This document shows, piece by piece, positions 27,339-37,656 of a DNA stretch of 64,000 nt (positions within the stretch are counted from its first letter, which is position 1; each line of letters begins with the position of its first letter). The notes beneath the pieces were generated by a model. That model searched no databases, was not told where the DNA came from, and worked only from the letters and a program-made list of their open reading frames with translations. The stretch is from Rossellomorea marisflavi. Its GTDB lineage: Bacteria; Bacillota; Bacilli; Bacillales; Bacillaceae_B. Location of the stretch: positions 2,608,001 to 2,672,000 of the forward strand of contig NZ_CP047095.1 of the NCBI RefSeq assembly GCF_009806575.1, written 5' to 3'. A program made the position numbers and the translations under genes.

Positions 27339-27864
27339 TATCGTCCCCCTCCTTCCGCAACCGTTTGTTCATTTCAATCCGCAGCCATTTGACGGCGCGA
27401 TGCTGGGTTGTTTTCACTTTGCTTTCCGACCAGTTCAAAATCTCTGCAGTTTCTACGATGGAAAGCTCCTGAAGATAACGCATGATGATGACCATGCGGT
27501 GGTCCGTCGAACAACACTTAAGGCAGTCATACAGTTCGCGCACTTCCTCATTGGCAAGGGCGAGTTCTTCAGGAAGCGGGTTCTCATCGGACAATTCGCT
27601 CCGATTCCAGTCAAATTTGTCCAGAAGGCGATTTTTCCAGTTCTTCTGCTTCCTGAAGTGATCGATTGCAACGTTCTTCGCTATCGAGAAAAGCCAAGTG
27701 CGTTCAGAGCTCTTCCCTTCAAAATGCTGATGTGACTTGAGCACGCGGATATACACTTCCTGTACAAGGTCTTCAGCCAATTGTCTGTTCTGCACCATGT
27801 AGAGAAGAAATTGAAATACATCCTGATGGTACTTTTTATACATGTCCTCAAAAACGGAGTGCAC
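27325..27864 (-). CDS. sigX: ECF sigma factor SigX
   Basis: A 179-residue sigma-70 family protein. Region 2 is QDVFQFLLYMVQNRQLAEDL with LVQEVYIRVL and TWLFSIAKNVAIDHFRK; region 4 is LSIVETAEILNWSESKVKTT. SigX governs cell-envelope surface charge and antimicrobial peptide resistance genes in B. subtilis. The start is a GTG with GGGGAGGG upstream. A promoter of the type it recognises lies just before it, so it is probably autoregulated. Confidence 0.92.
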   Translation of the reverse strand: MHSVFEDMYKKYHQDVFQFLLYMVQNRQLAEDLVQEVYIRVLKSHQHFEGKSSERTWLFSIAKNVAIDHFRKQKNWKNRLLDKFDWNRSELSDENPLPEELALANEEVRELYDCLKCCSTDHRMVIIMRYLQELSIVETAEILNWSESKVKTTQHRAVKWLRIEMNKRLRKEGDDSEAI

Positions 27865-27888
27865 TTCTTTCCCTCCCCGTCATTCCAT

Positions 27889-27917
27889 TAGTCGTTATTT
27901 CCTTGCAAAAGGTTACA
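27889..27917 (-). promoter_or_regulatory. Sigma-X-type ECF promoter of sigX-rsiX
   Basis: TGTAAC (27912-27917), spacer of exactly 17 bases, CGACTA (27889-27894) on the minus strand. This is the sigma-X consensus (tGtAAC-N17-CGAC). The predicted start of transcription is around 27881, leaving a short leader with the ribosome site. Confidence 0.85.
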
Positions 27918-27989
27918 CATTATCAAATATAGTAGTTTCTGGGACGTTTGGAAAGACCTATATTTCAATTCCTGTCCAGTGCACAAAAA

Positions 27990-28025
27990 GAACCCTTACG
28001 GCACGTAACGGTTGCCGTAAGGGTG
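27990..28025 (-). terminator. Hairpin downstream of resE
   Basis: CCCTTACGGCA/TGCCGTAAGGG, an 11-bp stem with a nine-base loop, between resE and sigX. There is a modest T-rich stretch on the minus strand. Confidence 0.65.
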
Positions 28026-28103
28026 AAAAGCGCATAATTCATGATTGTTCCCCGTGTAACAAGAAAAATCGGGGTGATCCTGCAATGTGCATGCGAGAAA
28101 TGA

Positions 28104-29870
28104 CTAATAAGGAAGAAAGAAGGTGAACGTTGTCCCTTGATCGAGTTTGCTTTGCACCTGGATATGGCCGCCATGGGCTTCCACGATATTCCGGGCGATC
28201 GCAAGGCCGAGTCCTGTTCCCGCCTTCCCCCTTGTCCTTGCTTTATCCGCTTTATAGAATCGTTCAAAGACGAATGGCAGATCCTCCTCCGGGATCCCGG
28301 ATCCTGTGTCTTGTACAAAGAAGAGGTAGCCTTGGGTATTCCGATTGAGGGAGACGGTCACTTCTCCTCCCCCAGGAGTATGCCGTATGGCGTTATCGAT
28401 CAAATTGGTCAGGACCTGTTCGATTTTATCAGGATCGATGGATAGTTCACGTTCCCTCTCGACCTCACTCTCGAACTGGATGGAAATCTTCTTCTCTTTG
28501 GCAACACCCGCAAACTTATTGGCCACCCGCTCTGTGAACGGCATGATACTGACCGATTGTTCATGAAGGGTGATGTGCCCCGCCTCCATCCTCGCAAGGT
28601 CGAGGAGGTCATTGACCAATCTTCCCATTCGGAGCGACTCATCATAGATGATGCGGGCGATTTCTTTTTTCTCTTCTTCTGTTTCCGCGATATCATCCAC
28701 AATCGCTTCGCTGTACCCCTGGAGCATCGAGATCGGGGTGCGGAGTTCATGGGACACGTTCGCAATAAAATCTTTCCGAAGCTTGTCCAGTCGACGTTCT
28801 TCCGTCATATCCCGTACGACGGCGACCGCGCCACGGATCGTATTATTATTATAAAGTGGACTGACAATCACCACATAGCTCCGTCCCTGAAGCGAAATCT
28901 CATCGGTTTGTTCCATGGCAGTCACCACAACGCTCTGCAACAGTTCTTTGACGATGGCCGGAATCGCTTCGCCTTCGTTGCTTCCGTGCTCGTAATACCA
29001 TTGCTGGAGGAACCGGTCTGCAGGAGGGTTCGTAATGAGGATCGTACCGTCCCGATTGAAGGTGATGACCCCGTCGGCCATGGAACTCAAAATGCTCGAC
29101 AGCTGTTCTTTTTCCTGATTCAAGGCATTGATATGGAACTTCAGCTGTCTTCCCATCTGGTTGAATCCCGTCGCAAGTTCACCGATTTCATCTTTTGTCA
29201 GGATCGGTACTTTCGTATCGAACTTCCCTTTCGCCACTTCGAAGGCTGCTTCCCTCATCTTCCTCAATGGCGATGTGATCCTGGTGGAGAGGAAGAAAGC
29301 AAAGATGGTGGTGAGGATGATCGCGATCCCCATGGCAAGGACGATAAGCTTCGTTGTCTGTTTCGTCGTATCCTTGATCACATCAAGGGACTGATAAAGA
29401 TAGACGGCCCCTTCCTGACCGTTGACGCTCAGGTGGCTTCCGACGACGATGATATTCTCATGACGATTCGCAGAGGGATCGGAGGGAACTTCATATTCCC
29501 TCTTGATGGTCTCATCACGTACTTTTACTTCCTTCAGTTTCGGGTCATTTCTGATGAACCGGTGAATATCCTTCTCAACCCCTGTGGAATCCTGGGAAAA
29601 CAGTTCCTGATTATCATCGACCGTAATGAGAATATTGACGGGATCATCGATGATTTCACTGCCAAGCTCGAGGCCCAGATCAAGGTCTTCATGATTTTCA
29701 ATCACCTTGGCCACTTTGTCGGCAGTGATCGTGAGCTCGTTTTCCACCACATCCACATGGTAGTTCTGGAAGAACTCAAGAAGCAGGATCGTCAGGATGA
29801 AAAGAACGAAGGAAACGAGGAGAAGGATGGTGACCCAAAGCTTCCCGACTACACTACGCCACAGTCTCAT
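28104..29870 (-). CDS. resE: Sensor histidine kinase ResE
   Basis: A 588-residue membrane kinase that responds to oxygen limitation and nitric oxide together with ResD. Order: TM1 (residues 10-32), extracytoplasmic domain, TM2 (about 170-190), HAMP, PAS domain (about 250-350), HisKA with [12 protein letters not shown] (His near 375) and an HATPase domain with the N box [11 protein letters not shown] and G boxes DTGSGIP and GTGLGLA. It overlaps the resD stop by four bases. Size equals B. subtilis ResE (589). Confidence 0.94.
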   Translation of the reverse strand: MRLWRSVVGKLWVTILLLVSFVLFILTILLLEFFQNYHVDVVENELTITADKVAKVIENHEDLDLGLELGSEIIDDPVNILITVDDNQELFSQDSTGVEKDIHRFIRNDPKLKEVKVRDETIKREYEVPSDPSANRHENIIVVGSHLSVNGQEGAVYLYQSLDVIKDTTKQTTKLIVLAMGIAIILTTIFAFFLSTRITSPLRKMREAAFEVAKGKFDTKVPILTKDEIGELATGFNQMGRQLKFHINALNQEKEQLSSILSSMADGVITFNRDGTILITNPPADRFLQQWYYEHGSNEGEAIPAIVKELLQSVVVTAMEQTDEISLQGRSYVVIVSPLYNNNTIRGAVAVVRDMTEERRLDKLRKDFIANVSHELRTPISMLQGYSEAIVDDIAETEEEKKEIARIIYDESLRMGRLVNDLLDLARMEAGHITLHEQSVSIMPFTERVANKFAGVAKEKKISIQFESEVERERELSIDPDKIEQVLTNLIDNAIRHTPGGGEVTVSLNRNTQGYLFFVQDTGSGIPEEDLPFVFERFYKADKARTRGKAGTGLGLAIARNIVEAHGGHIQVQSKLDQGTTFTFFLPY

Positions 29871-30583
29871 TCATTTGTAACCTCGAACTTATATCCGACG
29901 CCCCAAACGGTGACGATCATACGGGCAGCGTCTTCCGATACTTTGTTCAATTTTTCACGAAGGCGTTTGACGTGGGTATCCACTGTCCGAAGATCTCCGA
30001 AGAATTCATAGTGCCATACTTCCTTGAGAAGATGTTCACGATCGAACACTTTATCAGGGGCCTTTGCTAGGAAGTAAAGGAGTTCATATTCCTTTGGCGT
30101 CAGATTCACATCGATTCCATCGGCACTCACCCTGTGAGCATCGTTATCGATGGTCAGATGCTTATAGACGATCAGATCCTTCGCTTTTGCATCGGTTTGG
30201 ATGAAGCTGGTCTTGGAGGACCTTCTGAGAAGGGCTTTCACCCTCAGGACCACCTCTCTCGGTGAGAATGGTTTCACGATGTAATCATCGGTCCCTACCT
30301 CGAAGCCCTGCACGCGGTTCACTTCTTCCCCTTTTGCCGTCAGCATGATGACAGGCGTCGTCTTCGTCTCGCGAAGGTTCTTACACACTTCGATCCCGTC
30401 CATCCCGGGCATCATCAAGTCTAGAAGGATGCAATCATATTCGCGTTCAAGAGCCATTTCAAGGGCACGTTCCCCATCTTCAGCTTCTTCGATTTCATAA
30501 TTTTCTCTTTCCAGATACATTTTCAATAATCTTCTGATGCGGTCTTCATCGTCCACGACCAGAATCCGGATGTTTTCTTCCAT
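29867..30583 (-). CDS. resD: Response regulator ResD
   Basis: A 238-residue OmpR/PhoB-type regulator. The receiver domain has the acidic pair DDE at 11-13, phospho-acceptor Asp55 ([11 protein letters not shown]) and Lys near residue 105 (VKPFSPRE). The C-terminal winged helix has [17 protein letters not shown] and [11 protein letters not shown]. It controls aerobic and anaerobic respiration genes, including resABC and ctaA in B. subtilis. AAAGGGGG precedes the ATG. Confidence 0.94.
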   Translation of the reverse strand: MEENIRILVVDDEDRIRRLLKMYLERENYEIEEAEDGERALEMALEREYDCILLDLMMPGMDGIEVCKNLRETKTTPVIMLTAKGEEVNRVQGFEVGTDDYIVKPFSPREVVLRVKALLRRSSKTSFIQTDAKAKDLIVYKHLTIDNDAHRVSADGIDVNLTPKEYELLYFLAKAPDKVFDREHLLKEVWHYEFFGDLRTVDTHVKRLREKLNKVSEDAARMIVTVWGVGYKFEVTNE

Positions 30584-30732
30584 GGGTTTTCCCCCTTTAG
30601 CATAGTTATCTCCATTTTAATCGGAATTAGTGGTACTTTTAAACCGAAAAGCGTTGTTGAATTGTTCAAAACGACAATCCAGCTATCTATCTATGTACGC
30701 CTCCTGCTGTCCGCCGTTTCATTGTACCAAAA

Positions 30733-30758
30733 AGCTGACAGGGACACCCATGTCAGCT
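30733..30758 (-). terminator. Terminator of resABC
   Basis: AGCTGACA/TGTCAGCT stem, ten-base loop, followed by T5 on the minus strand; it separates resABC from resDE. Confidence 0.85.
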
Positions 30759-30774
30759 CTTTGATTCCTTGCGA

Positions 30775-31962
30775 TCAGGCATACGAGTGTAAACCTGCAA
30801 TGATCAAATTGACGGCCACCAGGTTGAAAAGGATGATGGCAACCCCGACAACGGCAAGCCATGCCGATTTCTCCCCGTGCCAGCCCTTGGATAATCTCAA
30901 ATGAAGGAAGGCTGCATAGAAGAGGAAGGTGACCAGTGCCCACACTTCCTTCGGGTCCCATCCCCAGTAGCGGTTCCATGCGATCTGGGCCCAGATCATG
31001 GCGAAGATCAAGCCTCCGAGTGTGAAGACCGGGAATCCGATCAGGACGGATCGATAGCCGATTTCATCCATGAGATTCAGGTTCACATTTTTCACCATAG
31101 GCTGCATTTTCGCCGCAATGCGCTTACGCAGGATCAACCTGAGGAGAAGATAAAGGACCGCTCCGGATATGATTGACCAGATCACTGTATTAAGTTTCTT
31201 CGCATTGATGAGAGCAGGCATTTCCACCAGGGGTTCCATGACCCCTTTCGTCTGAAGCTCGCCTTCATTCGGCCCTACGAGTGCGGGCAATGTATACTGC
31301 GCTACCGCTTCCTTCTCTTCCTGATTGATATAGTTGAAGTCTGCCTGGTAGTCCATGCCTTTGAATACAACTGACACCAAGACAAAACCAAGGACGACAA
31401 CCAGTGAGAACATGACGGTTTCAAGCCAGAACGATTGTCTGCTCCCCTTTGAATGATCAACTGATTTCAACAAGTAGATCAAGCCTGCCACGAAGCTGAT
31501 GGAAAGGATCGCTTCCCCGGCCGATACGGTCGTCACATGGATCTTCAGCCAGTCACTCTGAAGGGCAGGGATCAGCGGCGAAATTTCCGTCGGGAACATG
31601 CTTGCATAGGCAATGACGAGCTGCGCAAACGGCAGCGCGATGATTCCTAGAACGGTTGATTTATACATAAAGTAGATGATGATGAACGCGCCCACAAGCA
31701 TCATTCCGAAAAATGTGGTGAACTCAAAGAGATTGCTCACCGGGGCATGACCTGCCGCCCCCCATCTCAGGAAGAAATAGCCGATTTGCGCAACGAATCC
31801 GATGATCGTCAACGTGATCCCGATCGTACCCCATTTGCGCTGATTTGTTTCTGTCGTGTTCTTTTGGCGGATGCTACCACCAAAGAAGAACGTCGCCACC
31901 AGATATGTGATAAAGGAGATGTAGAGCAGGTTACTGCTCCATTCTGCCATTGTTGTCGACAT
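30775..31962 (-). CDS. resC: Cytochrome c biogenesis protein ResC (CcsA/CcsB system)
   Basis: A 395-residue polytopic membrane protein with the Trp-rich heme-handling motif [20 protein letters not shown], conserved in CcsA-type proteins, and flanking His residues. With ResB it delivers heme to apocytochrome c outside the membrane. The first ATG (31962) lies seven bases after GGGGG; an ATG four codons on is possible. Overlap with resB is 32 bases (20 if the later start is used). Confidence 0.93.
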   Translation of the reverse strand: MSTTMAEWSSNLLYISFITYLVATFFFGGSIRQKNTTETNQRKWGTIGITLTIIGFVAQIGYFFLRWGAAGHAPVSNLFEFTTFFGMMLVGAFIIIYFMYKSTVLGIIALPFAQLVIAYASMFPTEISPLIPALQSDWLKIHVTTVSAGEAILSISFVAGLIYLLKSVDHSKGSRQSFWLETVMFSLVVVLGFVLVSVVFKGMDYQADFNYINQEEKEAVAQYTLPALVGPNEGELQTKGVMEPLVEMPALINAKKLNTVIWSIISGAVLYLLLRLILRKRIAAKMQPMVKNVNLNLMDEIGYRSVLIGFPVFTLGGLIFAMIWAQIAWNRYWGWDPKEVWALVTFLFYAAFLHLRLSKGWHGEKSAWLAVVGVAIILFNLVAVNLIIAGLHSYA

Positions 31963-33601
31963 CCTTTTTCCCCCTAGCTTCTTTCGATTCTTGTTGATCT
32001 TTCGGTTCCTCTATGCCTGTCCCATCAAGGATATGGCTGATTTCATGCTTGAGGCCATGCCAGTTTTTATTTGTATGCCCTGCAACGATGATGCCGTCCT
32101 CGGACTTTCTAAGCCAGATTCTCCGGTGATGCCAATACGCCCCCTGGATGACTCCGATCATGAAGATGGCTCCCCCGACTGCCAGGATCCAAAGCGTCAG
32201 GTCCTTTGAGAACGTCAGGGCTGAGATATCCCTGGAGTCGATGCCGGCGAACGACAGCTTATAATCATTCTCCCCAAGGGGTTCTAGATTTTTCTGGATT
32301 CCGATGAAGGCCACTTCTCCATCCGGCTTTTCTGGTGAGAACAACTCGAACAAGAATGCCGGGTTATTTGGTAGCGGAGAGGCAGTTTGAGGCTCGCCCT
32401 TTTTATCAAATCCTGAAAAATCAGGATAATAGCCTTTGAGTTTCACTTTATAGCCATCGTCAAGGGCGTACTCTTCCTCTGGATCCATCAGATCGACGGT
32501 GAACGCCCCGTGCTGCTCACCCGTGTCCTTTTTATCCAGTGTGAAGCTCATGCTTGTCAGTTCATCAAGCTTATAGCTTGTCTGATAAACCGCATAGTTT
32601 CCGAATTTCAAAGGATGATTCACCCGGATGGACTCTTCTTTCTCAGCGGTCCGTTCCACTTCCTGTCCCGGAAGGCGTTCTCCTGACTCCTTATAGAGGA
32701 CCACATCGGTCTGGAAATTCTTTGCGACATCTCCATTCTTCTCGATGGCTTCACTGAACACTTCTTTGTCTTTTTCTTTATCATAGGTTTCCATGATGAA
32801 GTTTTCGTTCTTGATGAAATATTCATTGTCCGTGCCAGGTACCGCCCGGGTCTCGCCTTCACGGATCCATATGGTTTCATTCAAATACATTCCAGGGACA
32901 AAGCGGAGCATGCCGCCTATGAGAAAGATGATCAGCCCAATGTGGTTCACATAGGGACCCCAGCGCGAGAATCGATTCTTTTCTGCAAGGATGCTTCCAT
33001 CTTTTTCCCTTATCTTATACTTCTTATCTGATAATCTCTTCTTTACATCATCCATAGCTGTAGGCTCAATGCTTGAAGCCACTGTCTTTCCGTAGAATCT
33101 CTGTCTCTTCAGGAATCCTTCATGCCGGTCGACCCTTTGATTCTTGAGGGCCCTGTGAAGGGGGATCACCCTGTCGAGACTGCAGATGACGAGGGATACT
33201 CCGATGGAAGCGACAAGGAGAAGATACCACCATGAACTGTAGAGATCATGGAATCCAAGCGTATAGTACAGGTCTCCGAAGAACCCGTATACATCTCCGT
33301 AGAACTCTTCCGGCGGCCTTCCTCCGGGTATGTATTCTTCCTGGGGCAGCACGGTGCCCAAAGCTGAAGCAATGAGCGTAAGGACGATGAGCCATACACC
33401 CACCTTGACGGATGAAAAGAAGTTCCAGATCTTATCGATGATGGATTTACTGTAGGTTTGAGAACGCCTCGCACTTCCCTCATAGCGCATATCATGCAGC
33501 TTTTCTTTTTTTGCCTCTTCTGTAAGGGCCCGTCCACACGATTCACACAGGACCGTTCCATTGGGATTGACGTGACCGCATACGCATTTGATCTCTTTCA
33601 T
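31931..33601 (-). CDS. resB: Cytochrome c biogenesis protein ResB
   Basis: A 556-residue ResB-family protein (System II heme transfer). After a cytoplasmic N-terminus, transmembrane helices lie near residues 65-85, 125-145 and 215-240, then a large outer domain and a last helix near 475-497. The first 24 residues form a zinc-ribbon-like [18 protein letters not shown]. It follows resA by 27 bases and precedes resC in the usual resABC order. Confidence 0.93.
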   Translation of the reverse strand: MKEIKCVCGHVNPNGTVLCESCGRALTEEAKKEKLHDMRYEGSARRSQTYSKSIIDKIWNFFSSVKVGVWLIVLTLIASALGTVLPQEEYIPGGRPPEEFYGDVYGFFGDLYYTLGFHDLYSSWWYLLLVASIGVSLVICSLDRVIPLHRALKNQRVDRHEGFLKRQRFYGKTVASSIEPTAMDDVKKRLSDKKYKIREKDGSILAEKNRFSRWGPYVNHIGLIIFLIGGMLRFVPGMYLNETIWIREGETRAVPGTDNEYFIKNENFIMETYDKEKDKEVFSEAIEKNGDVAKNFQTDVVLYKESGERLPGQEVERTAEKEESIRVNHPLKFGNYAVYQTSYKLDELTSMSFTLDKKDTGEQHGAFTVDLMDPEEEYALDDGYKVKLKGYYPDFSGFDKKGEPQTASPLPNNPAFLFELFSPEKPDGEVAFIGIQKNLEPLGENDYKLSFAGIDSRDISALTFSKDLTLWILAVGGAIFMIGVIQGAYWHHRRIWLRKSEDGIIVAGHTNKNWHGLKHEISHILDGTGIEEPKDQQESKEARGKKDVDNNGRMEQ

Positions 33602-33628
33602 GTAAAAACCCCTTCTGTCAGGTTGGCA

Positions 33629-34159
33629 TTATGGCTTGATACTCTCCAGGTCTTCTATGATATCTTCTTCTGACATCGTCCCCGTGATGATCTTGTCGAT
33701 CTTCCCATCGGGATTGATCAGCATGGTCGTCGGAAGCGGATCGATTCCGTAGGCATTCTGCACTTCTTCTTCCTTATCGACGACAATCGGGAATTCCAGC
33801 CCGTGCTTCGAGGAGAAGCTGTTGATCAGGAAGTCCGACTGCCCTACATTCACCGCAAGGATCTGAACGCCTTTATCCTCATATTTCTTATACTGATTGT
33901 TCATATAGGGCATCTCACGTTCACATGGTTTGCACCACGTTCCCCAAAAATTCAGGAATACGCCCTGGCCTTTGTAGTCGGAAAGCTGATGGGTGTTGCC
34001 TTCCATGTCTTTAAGGACAAAATCAGGGGCCTGGTCCCCCACCTGTAGCTTTCCACGATCCTCCTTGGTGAAATTGGCATACAGCGTATAACCGACGGCC
34101 GACACCAGTATCAGTAAGATGACCGACCGGATCATCAACCTGCGTTTTTTCTTATTCAT
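33629..34159 (-). CDS. resA: Thiol-disulfide oxidoreductase ResA
   Basis: A membrane-anchored thioredoxin-like protein of 176 residues that reduces the heme-binding cysteines of apocytochrome c. It has an N-terminal anchor (RLMIRSVILLILVSAVGYTL), the active site WGTWCKPCE (Cys76, Cys79) and a cis-Pro region PLPTTMLI. CGAGGAGGGG precedes the ATG. First gene of resABC. Confidence 0.94.
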   Translation of the reverse strand: MNKKKRRLMIRSVILLILVSAVGYTLYANFTKEDRGKLQVGDQAPDFVLKDMEGNTHQLSDYKGQGVFLNFWGTWCKPCEREMPYMNNQYKKYEDKGVQILAVNVGQSDFLINSFSSKHGLEFPIVVDKEEEVQNAYGIDPLPTTMLINPDGKIDKIITGTMSEEDIIEDLESIKP

Positions 34160-34417
34160 CGTACCCCTCCTCGCTCTGAAATCGCTAACATAATAAGTGA
34201 AATAAAATGACTTCCGAGTGAAGTCCTTATGTATGCCTTCCCATCACTCAAAAATGATAGAAGGAAAGGGGATGATCGATTGATCAACCCCTGCCATTGT
34301 CTGTTGCAACCGTTTCAAGAAGCAGGGGCCTTCCCCATAGATGGTAAAATTCCTTTCCAATTATACCATTTTTCTTCATGACGGTCTTTCAGATTATATG
34401 AATGATTCGTGACACTT

Positions 34418-35149
34418 TTATTTGTTGGCGGCTGATTCTGCCAACGTGCGGAGCTGCTTGACTTCGTGAGGGGTCAGCTCTCTTCCTTCCCCTGCGGTCA
34501 GACCCTGGAGGGTAAGGGAGCCATAGCGCTCACGCTTCAGCTTCTGCACCGGGTATCCGATATGCTCGAACATGCGGCGGACCTGACGATTCCGGCCTTC
34601 GTGGATCGTGATTTCGATGATGGACTTCCCTTGCTTCTTGTCCATGCTGAGCATTTTCACTTTCGCAGGAGCGGTTCTTCCGTCCTCGAGCTTCACACCC
34701 TTCTCAAGTTCCTTCAGCTTGAACTTGGATGGGATGCCCTTTACCCTCGCGACGTACGTCTTTTCGATTTCATTGCTCGGGTGCATGAGGAGGTTCGCGA
34801 ACTCTCCGTCATTCGTAAGGAGCAACAAGCCTGATGTTTCGTAGTCAAGACGACCGATCGGGTAGATCCTCTCGTCGATTTCCTGGAAGAAATCCGTCAC
34901 GACCTGACGATTCTTATCATCGGTCACGGCAGAAATGACGCTTCTCGGTTTGTAAAGCATATAATAGACCTTATTTTCCCGTTCGATCTGGACTCCGGAG
35001 ACATCCACCCGGTCGGAAGCCGCTACCTTGGTTCCCAATTCTTTGACGACTTTCCCATTCACTTTGACTTTACCTTCTATGATCAGCTGCTCAGCCTTGC
35101 GCCTTGATGCGACACCGCTGTGTGCAATAACTTTTTGTAAACGTTCCAC
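34418..35149 (-). CDS. rluB: 23S rRNA pseudouridine synthase RluB
   Basis: A 243-residue RsuA/RluB-type enzyme that makes pseudouridine in 23S rRNA. It has an N-terminal S4 RNA-binding domain (residues 1-60) and a catalytic domain with the Asp motif GRLDYETSGLLLL (Asp102). The start is GTG, with GAGGTG seven bases upstream. It lies between resA and spmB as in B. subtilis (ypuL). The 258-base gap to resA holds no evident gene or terminator. Confidence 0.93.
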   Translation of the reverse strand: MERLQKVIAHSGVASRRKAEQLIIEGKVKVNGKVVKELGTKVAASDRVDVSGVQIERENKVYYMLYKPRSVISAVTDDKNRQVVTDFFQEIDERIYPIGRLDYETSGLLLLTNDGEFANLLMHPSNEIEKTYVARVKGIPSKFKLKELEKGVKLEDGRTAPAKVKMLSMDKKQGKSIIEITIHEGRNRQVRRMFEHIGYPVQKLKRERYGSLTLQGLTAGEGRELTPHEVKQLRTLAESAANK

Positions 35150-35208
35150 GGTCTTTCACCTCATTTTTCTATTCCTTCATGAATTATGGCATAAACCATG
35201 CAAAATAG

Positions 35209-35253
35209 AAAGGTATAAAAAGAAAACGGGCTTCCGCTTTCCTTTTATACCTT
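35209..35253 (-). terminator. Terminator of dacB-spmAB
   Basis: Outer stem AAAGGTATAAAA/TTTTATACCTTT with an inner GC-rich hairpin, just after the spmB stop. T runs occur on both sides. Confidence 0.7.
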
Positions 35254-35272
35254 TTTTCAGATCGTATTGAAA

Positions 35273-35803
35273 TCAGAACATCAGGGTCACCACGAAGATC
35301 GCCGCTGCGATGCCGACCACATCGGCGAGAAGACCGACCTTCAACGCGTCCCCCATCCTGCGGATCCCTACAGCACCGAAGTAGACGGTCAAGACGTACA
35401 GTGTCGTATCTGTACTGCCCTGAAGCACGGATGCAAGCCTTCCTATGAAGGAGTCGGGTCCATATGCCGCGACCATATCGCTCATCATCCCTAATGCGGC
35501 CGTCCCGGAGATCGGCCGGATGATGGCGAGGGGCACGATTTCAGGTGGGATGCCAATAGCCAGGAGACCCGGTCTTATCAGCCCGACAAAAAACTCCAAA
35601 GCACCCGATTCCCTGAAAATTGTGATGGCAACAAGCATGCCGATCAGGAAGGGGATGATCGACACGGCGATCTTGATCCCCTCCTTCCCTCCTTCCACGA
35701 AGGATTCATAGGTAGGGACCTTCTTCCACGTGCCGTACAGTAGAATGAAGCCGATCAGCAGGGGGATCATCCAGAGGGAAACCAAAGAAATCCACTGCAT
35801 CAC
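35273..35803 (-). CDS. spmB: Spore maturation protein SpmB
   Basis: A 176-residue membrane protein with the nucleoside-recognition (Gate) domain, including IPFLIGMLVAITIFRESGAL and RPISGTAALGMMSD. SpmA and SpmB are needed for spore core dehydration. It overlaps the spmA stop by four bases and is the last gene of dacB-spmA-spmB. Confidence 0.93.
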   Translation of the reverse strand: MMQWISLVSLWMIPLLIGFILLYGTWKKVPTYESFVEGGKEGIKIAVSIIPFLIGMLVAITIFRESGALEFFVGLIRPGLLAIGIPPEIVPLAIIRPISGTAALGMMSDMVAAYGPDSFIGRLASVLQGSTDTTLYVLTVYFGAVGIRRMGDALKVGLLADVVGIAAAIFVVTLMF

Positions 35804-36392
35804 TTCACCCCCCGTTTCGTTCTCCTATGGTGGAAGTACCGATCGATGCAGATCGCACCGATTGCCGATAATATCGTCGCCACCAGGGTCGGTCCAACGA
35901 TTTCCGTCGGCGATGCTGAATCATATTTCATCCTGATGGCGATGACCGTCGTCGGAATCAGGGTGATGCTTGACGTATTGATGGCGAGAAACGTGATCAT
36001 CGACCTGCTCGCCGAGTCCCTCCCCCGTTCAACTGCTTCAATTGCTCCATCGCTTTGATCCCGAGGGGAGTCGCTGCATTTCCGAGTCCGAACATATTCG
36101 CCATCATATTGCTTAAAATATATCCCATTGCCGGATGATCCGCAGGCACTTCCGGGAAGAGCCGCTTCACAAATGGCCGGCATAGGCCCGCGAGCTTATC
36201 GAGTAGCCCCGCCTCCTGGGCGATCTTCATCATACCGAGCCAGAAAACGAGTACGCTTACAAGTCCGATGCAAAGGGTGACCGCTTCATTGGCCGATTGA
36301 AAGATGGCTTCGTTCACTTCGGCCATCCTCCCATTGATCACAGCAAAAACCAGACCGATGATCGTGAGCGCCACCCAGATGATGTTAACCAT
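35800..36392 (-). pseudogene. spmA: Spore maturation protein SpmA, single-base frameshift
   Basis: SpmA is the partner of SpmB in spore core dehydration. The first part, from 36392, reads MVNIIWVALTIIGLVFAVIN to GIKAMEQLKQLNGG, and the rest, in another frame, reads DSASRSMITFLAINTSS to RYFHHRRTKRG. The break is in a run of five C followed by TCCC near 36019-36026 (GGGGGAGGG on the coding strand). One added G joins the halves as a 197-residue protein, close to 196 in B. subtilis. The start overlaps the dacB stop by eight bases. Confidence 0.9.
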
Positions 36393-37548
36393 TTCTGTTC
36401 ACGCCAAGGACCGATTGAATGGAGCCGGCCCATAGCTTCCACCAGCTTTTCTTCTCGGGTTTTGCGACGGATTCAAAGTAGACCGGGAGAGAGTCCACTT
36501 GTTCATCGTCCAGATAGACGAGGGCATTCCCCACGATATCAGGCGCCCCCTTTCCATCAGCCCATTTCTTCTCAGGCTTCAGCATCCTGTACTCCACCCT
36601 GACACCATCCACTTCGTTCTTTTGAAGAGTCAGGACCGCATCCCTGTCCACATGGACGTGCCCCTGATAGACGGGGTCATCGATGTTTTCGATTTTCCCC
36701 TTCGCAATGACGATTTTATAGTCATACTGCTTGAATCCATACTCGAACATGGAGATATGGTCATTCCAATCATCCGGCCCATTCAATGTAACGGCGATCA
36801 AGTCCTCTCCGTCTTTAGAGGCCGTGGAGACAAGCGTCCGTTTCGCCCTTTTGGTGAAGCCGGTCTTCCCACCGGTGCTGTATTTATAAAGCTCCGTCAA
36901 AAGTCTGTTCTTATTCTTCCACTTCCTGTCCCATTTCTCTTCAGGATTAGGTGCTGTATGGAGCTTGGTGCCGGCAATCTCGGCATAACGCTCATTCTTC
37001 ATGGCGTACCGTGTCAGAATCGCCATATCCCTTGCTGTTGAATAGTGATCTTCGTGATCATCCAGCCCATGCGGATTGGAAAAATGGGTGTTTTCCATGC
37101 CGATTTCCCGGGCTTTTTCATTCATCATATAGACGAACCCGTCAAGACTCCCTCCCACGTAGTCTGCAATGGTGACAGCCGCATCATTCCCCGACCTCAG
37201 CATCAGCCCGTATACAAGGTCTTCCAGTTTGATTTTCTCCCCCGCTTTCAGGTAAAGCGAGGATCCTTCTGTTCGGACGGCATCATCCGGAACCGTTACA
37301 TCACGGTCAAGCTTCCCGGATTCCACTGCCAGGATCGCTGTCATGATTTTAGTGATACTTGCAATCCGGCTCTTTTCATCTGCATCCTTTTCATACAGGA
37401 CCCTGCCCGTTTCCTGATCCATGAGTATCGCCCGCTGTGAACTGACAGATGGAGCAGCCTGTACCTTTCCTGAAACCAATGAGAACAAGAGGACAACGAC
37501 CAGGATGCTGTATATGTAGACTTTGCGATTATTCCCCTTCACCTGCAT
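36385..37548 (-). CDS. dacB: D-alanyl-D-alanine carboxypeptidase DacB (sporulation)
   Basis: A 387-residue penicillin-binding protein 5* that trims cross-linking peptides in spore cortex. It has a signal peptide (VYIYSILVVVLLFSLVSGKVQA), the SxxK motif ASITKIMTAI, SGN in MLRSGNDAAV and KTG in GKTGFTKRAK, with a C-terminal PBP5 domain. The ATG at 37548 is only three bases from GGAG; the GTG two codons later has better spacing (nine) and may be the real start. A strong sigma-E promoter lies upstream. Confidence 0.92.
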   Translation of the reverse strand: MQVKGNNRKVYIYSILVVVLLFSLVSGKVQAAPSVSSQRAILMDQETGRVLYEKDADEKSRIASITKIMTAILAVESGKLDRDVTVPDDAVRTEGSSLYLKAGEKIKLEDLVYGLMLRSGNDAAVTIADYVGGSLDGFVYMMNEKAREIGMENTHFSNPHGLDDHEDHYSTARDMAILTRYAMKNERYAEIAGTKLHTAPNPEEKWDRKWKNKNRLLTELYKYSTGGKTGFTKRAKRTLVSTASKDGEDLIAVTLNGPDDWNDHISMFEYGFKQYDYKIVIAKGKIENIDDPVYQGHVHVDRDAVLTLQKNEVDGVRVEYRMLKPEKKWADGKGAPDIVGNALVYLDDEQVDSLPVYFESVAKPEKKSWWKLWAGSIQSVLGVNRNG

Positions 37549-37575
37549 CTACTCCTTGTCATGACTATTTGTACA

Positions 37576-37604
37576 AGTTTATGCGGGACAACGGGTAATA
37601 TGAT
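37576..37604 (-). promoter_or_regulatory. Sigma-E promoter of dacB-spmA-spmB
   Basis: ATCATATT (37597-37604), 13-base spacer, CATAAACT (37576-37583) on the minus strand; each box has one mismatch from GTCATATT / CATACANT. It lies 28 bases before the start. Sigma-E control of this operon is known in B. subtilis. Confidence 0.75.
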
Positions 37605-37625
37605 TGAATAATCTTCCCATAAAAA

Positions 37626-37649
37626 ACACCGTCCACTTGAGGACGGTGC
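37626..37649 (-). terminator. Terminator of scpAB
   Basis: CACCGTCC/GGACGGTG stem with a six-base loop, followed by T6 on the minus strand. Confidence 0.9.
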
Positions 37650-37656
37650 TTCATGG

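Noticed and set aside
28557..30011. 484-codon plus-strand ORF
   Set aside because: It is the antisense shadow of resE and the end of resD; composition is biased and no ribosome site is seen.
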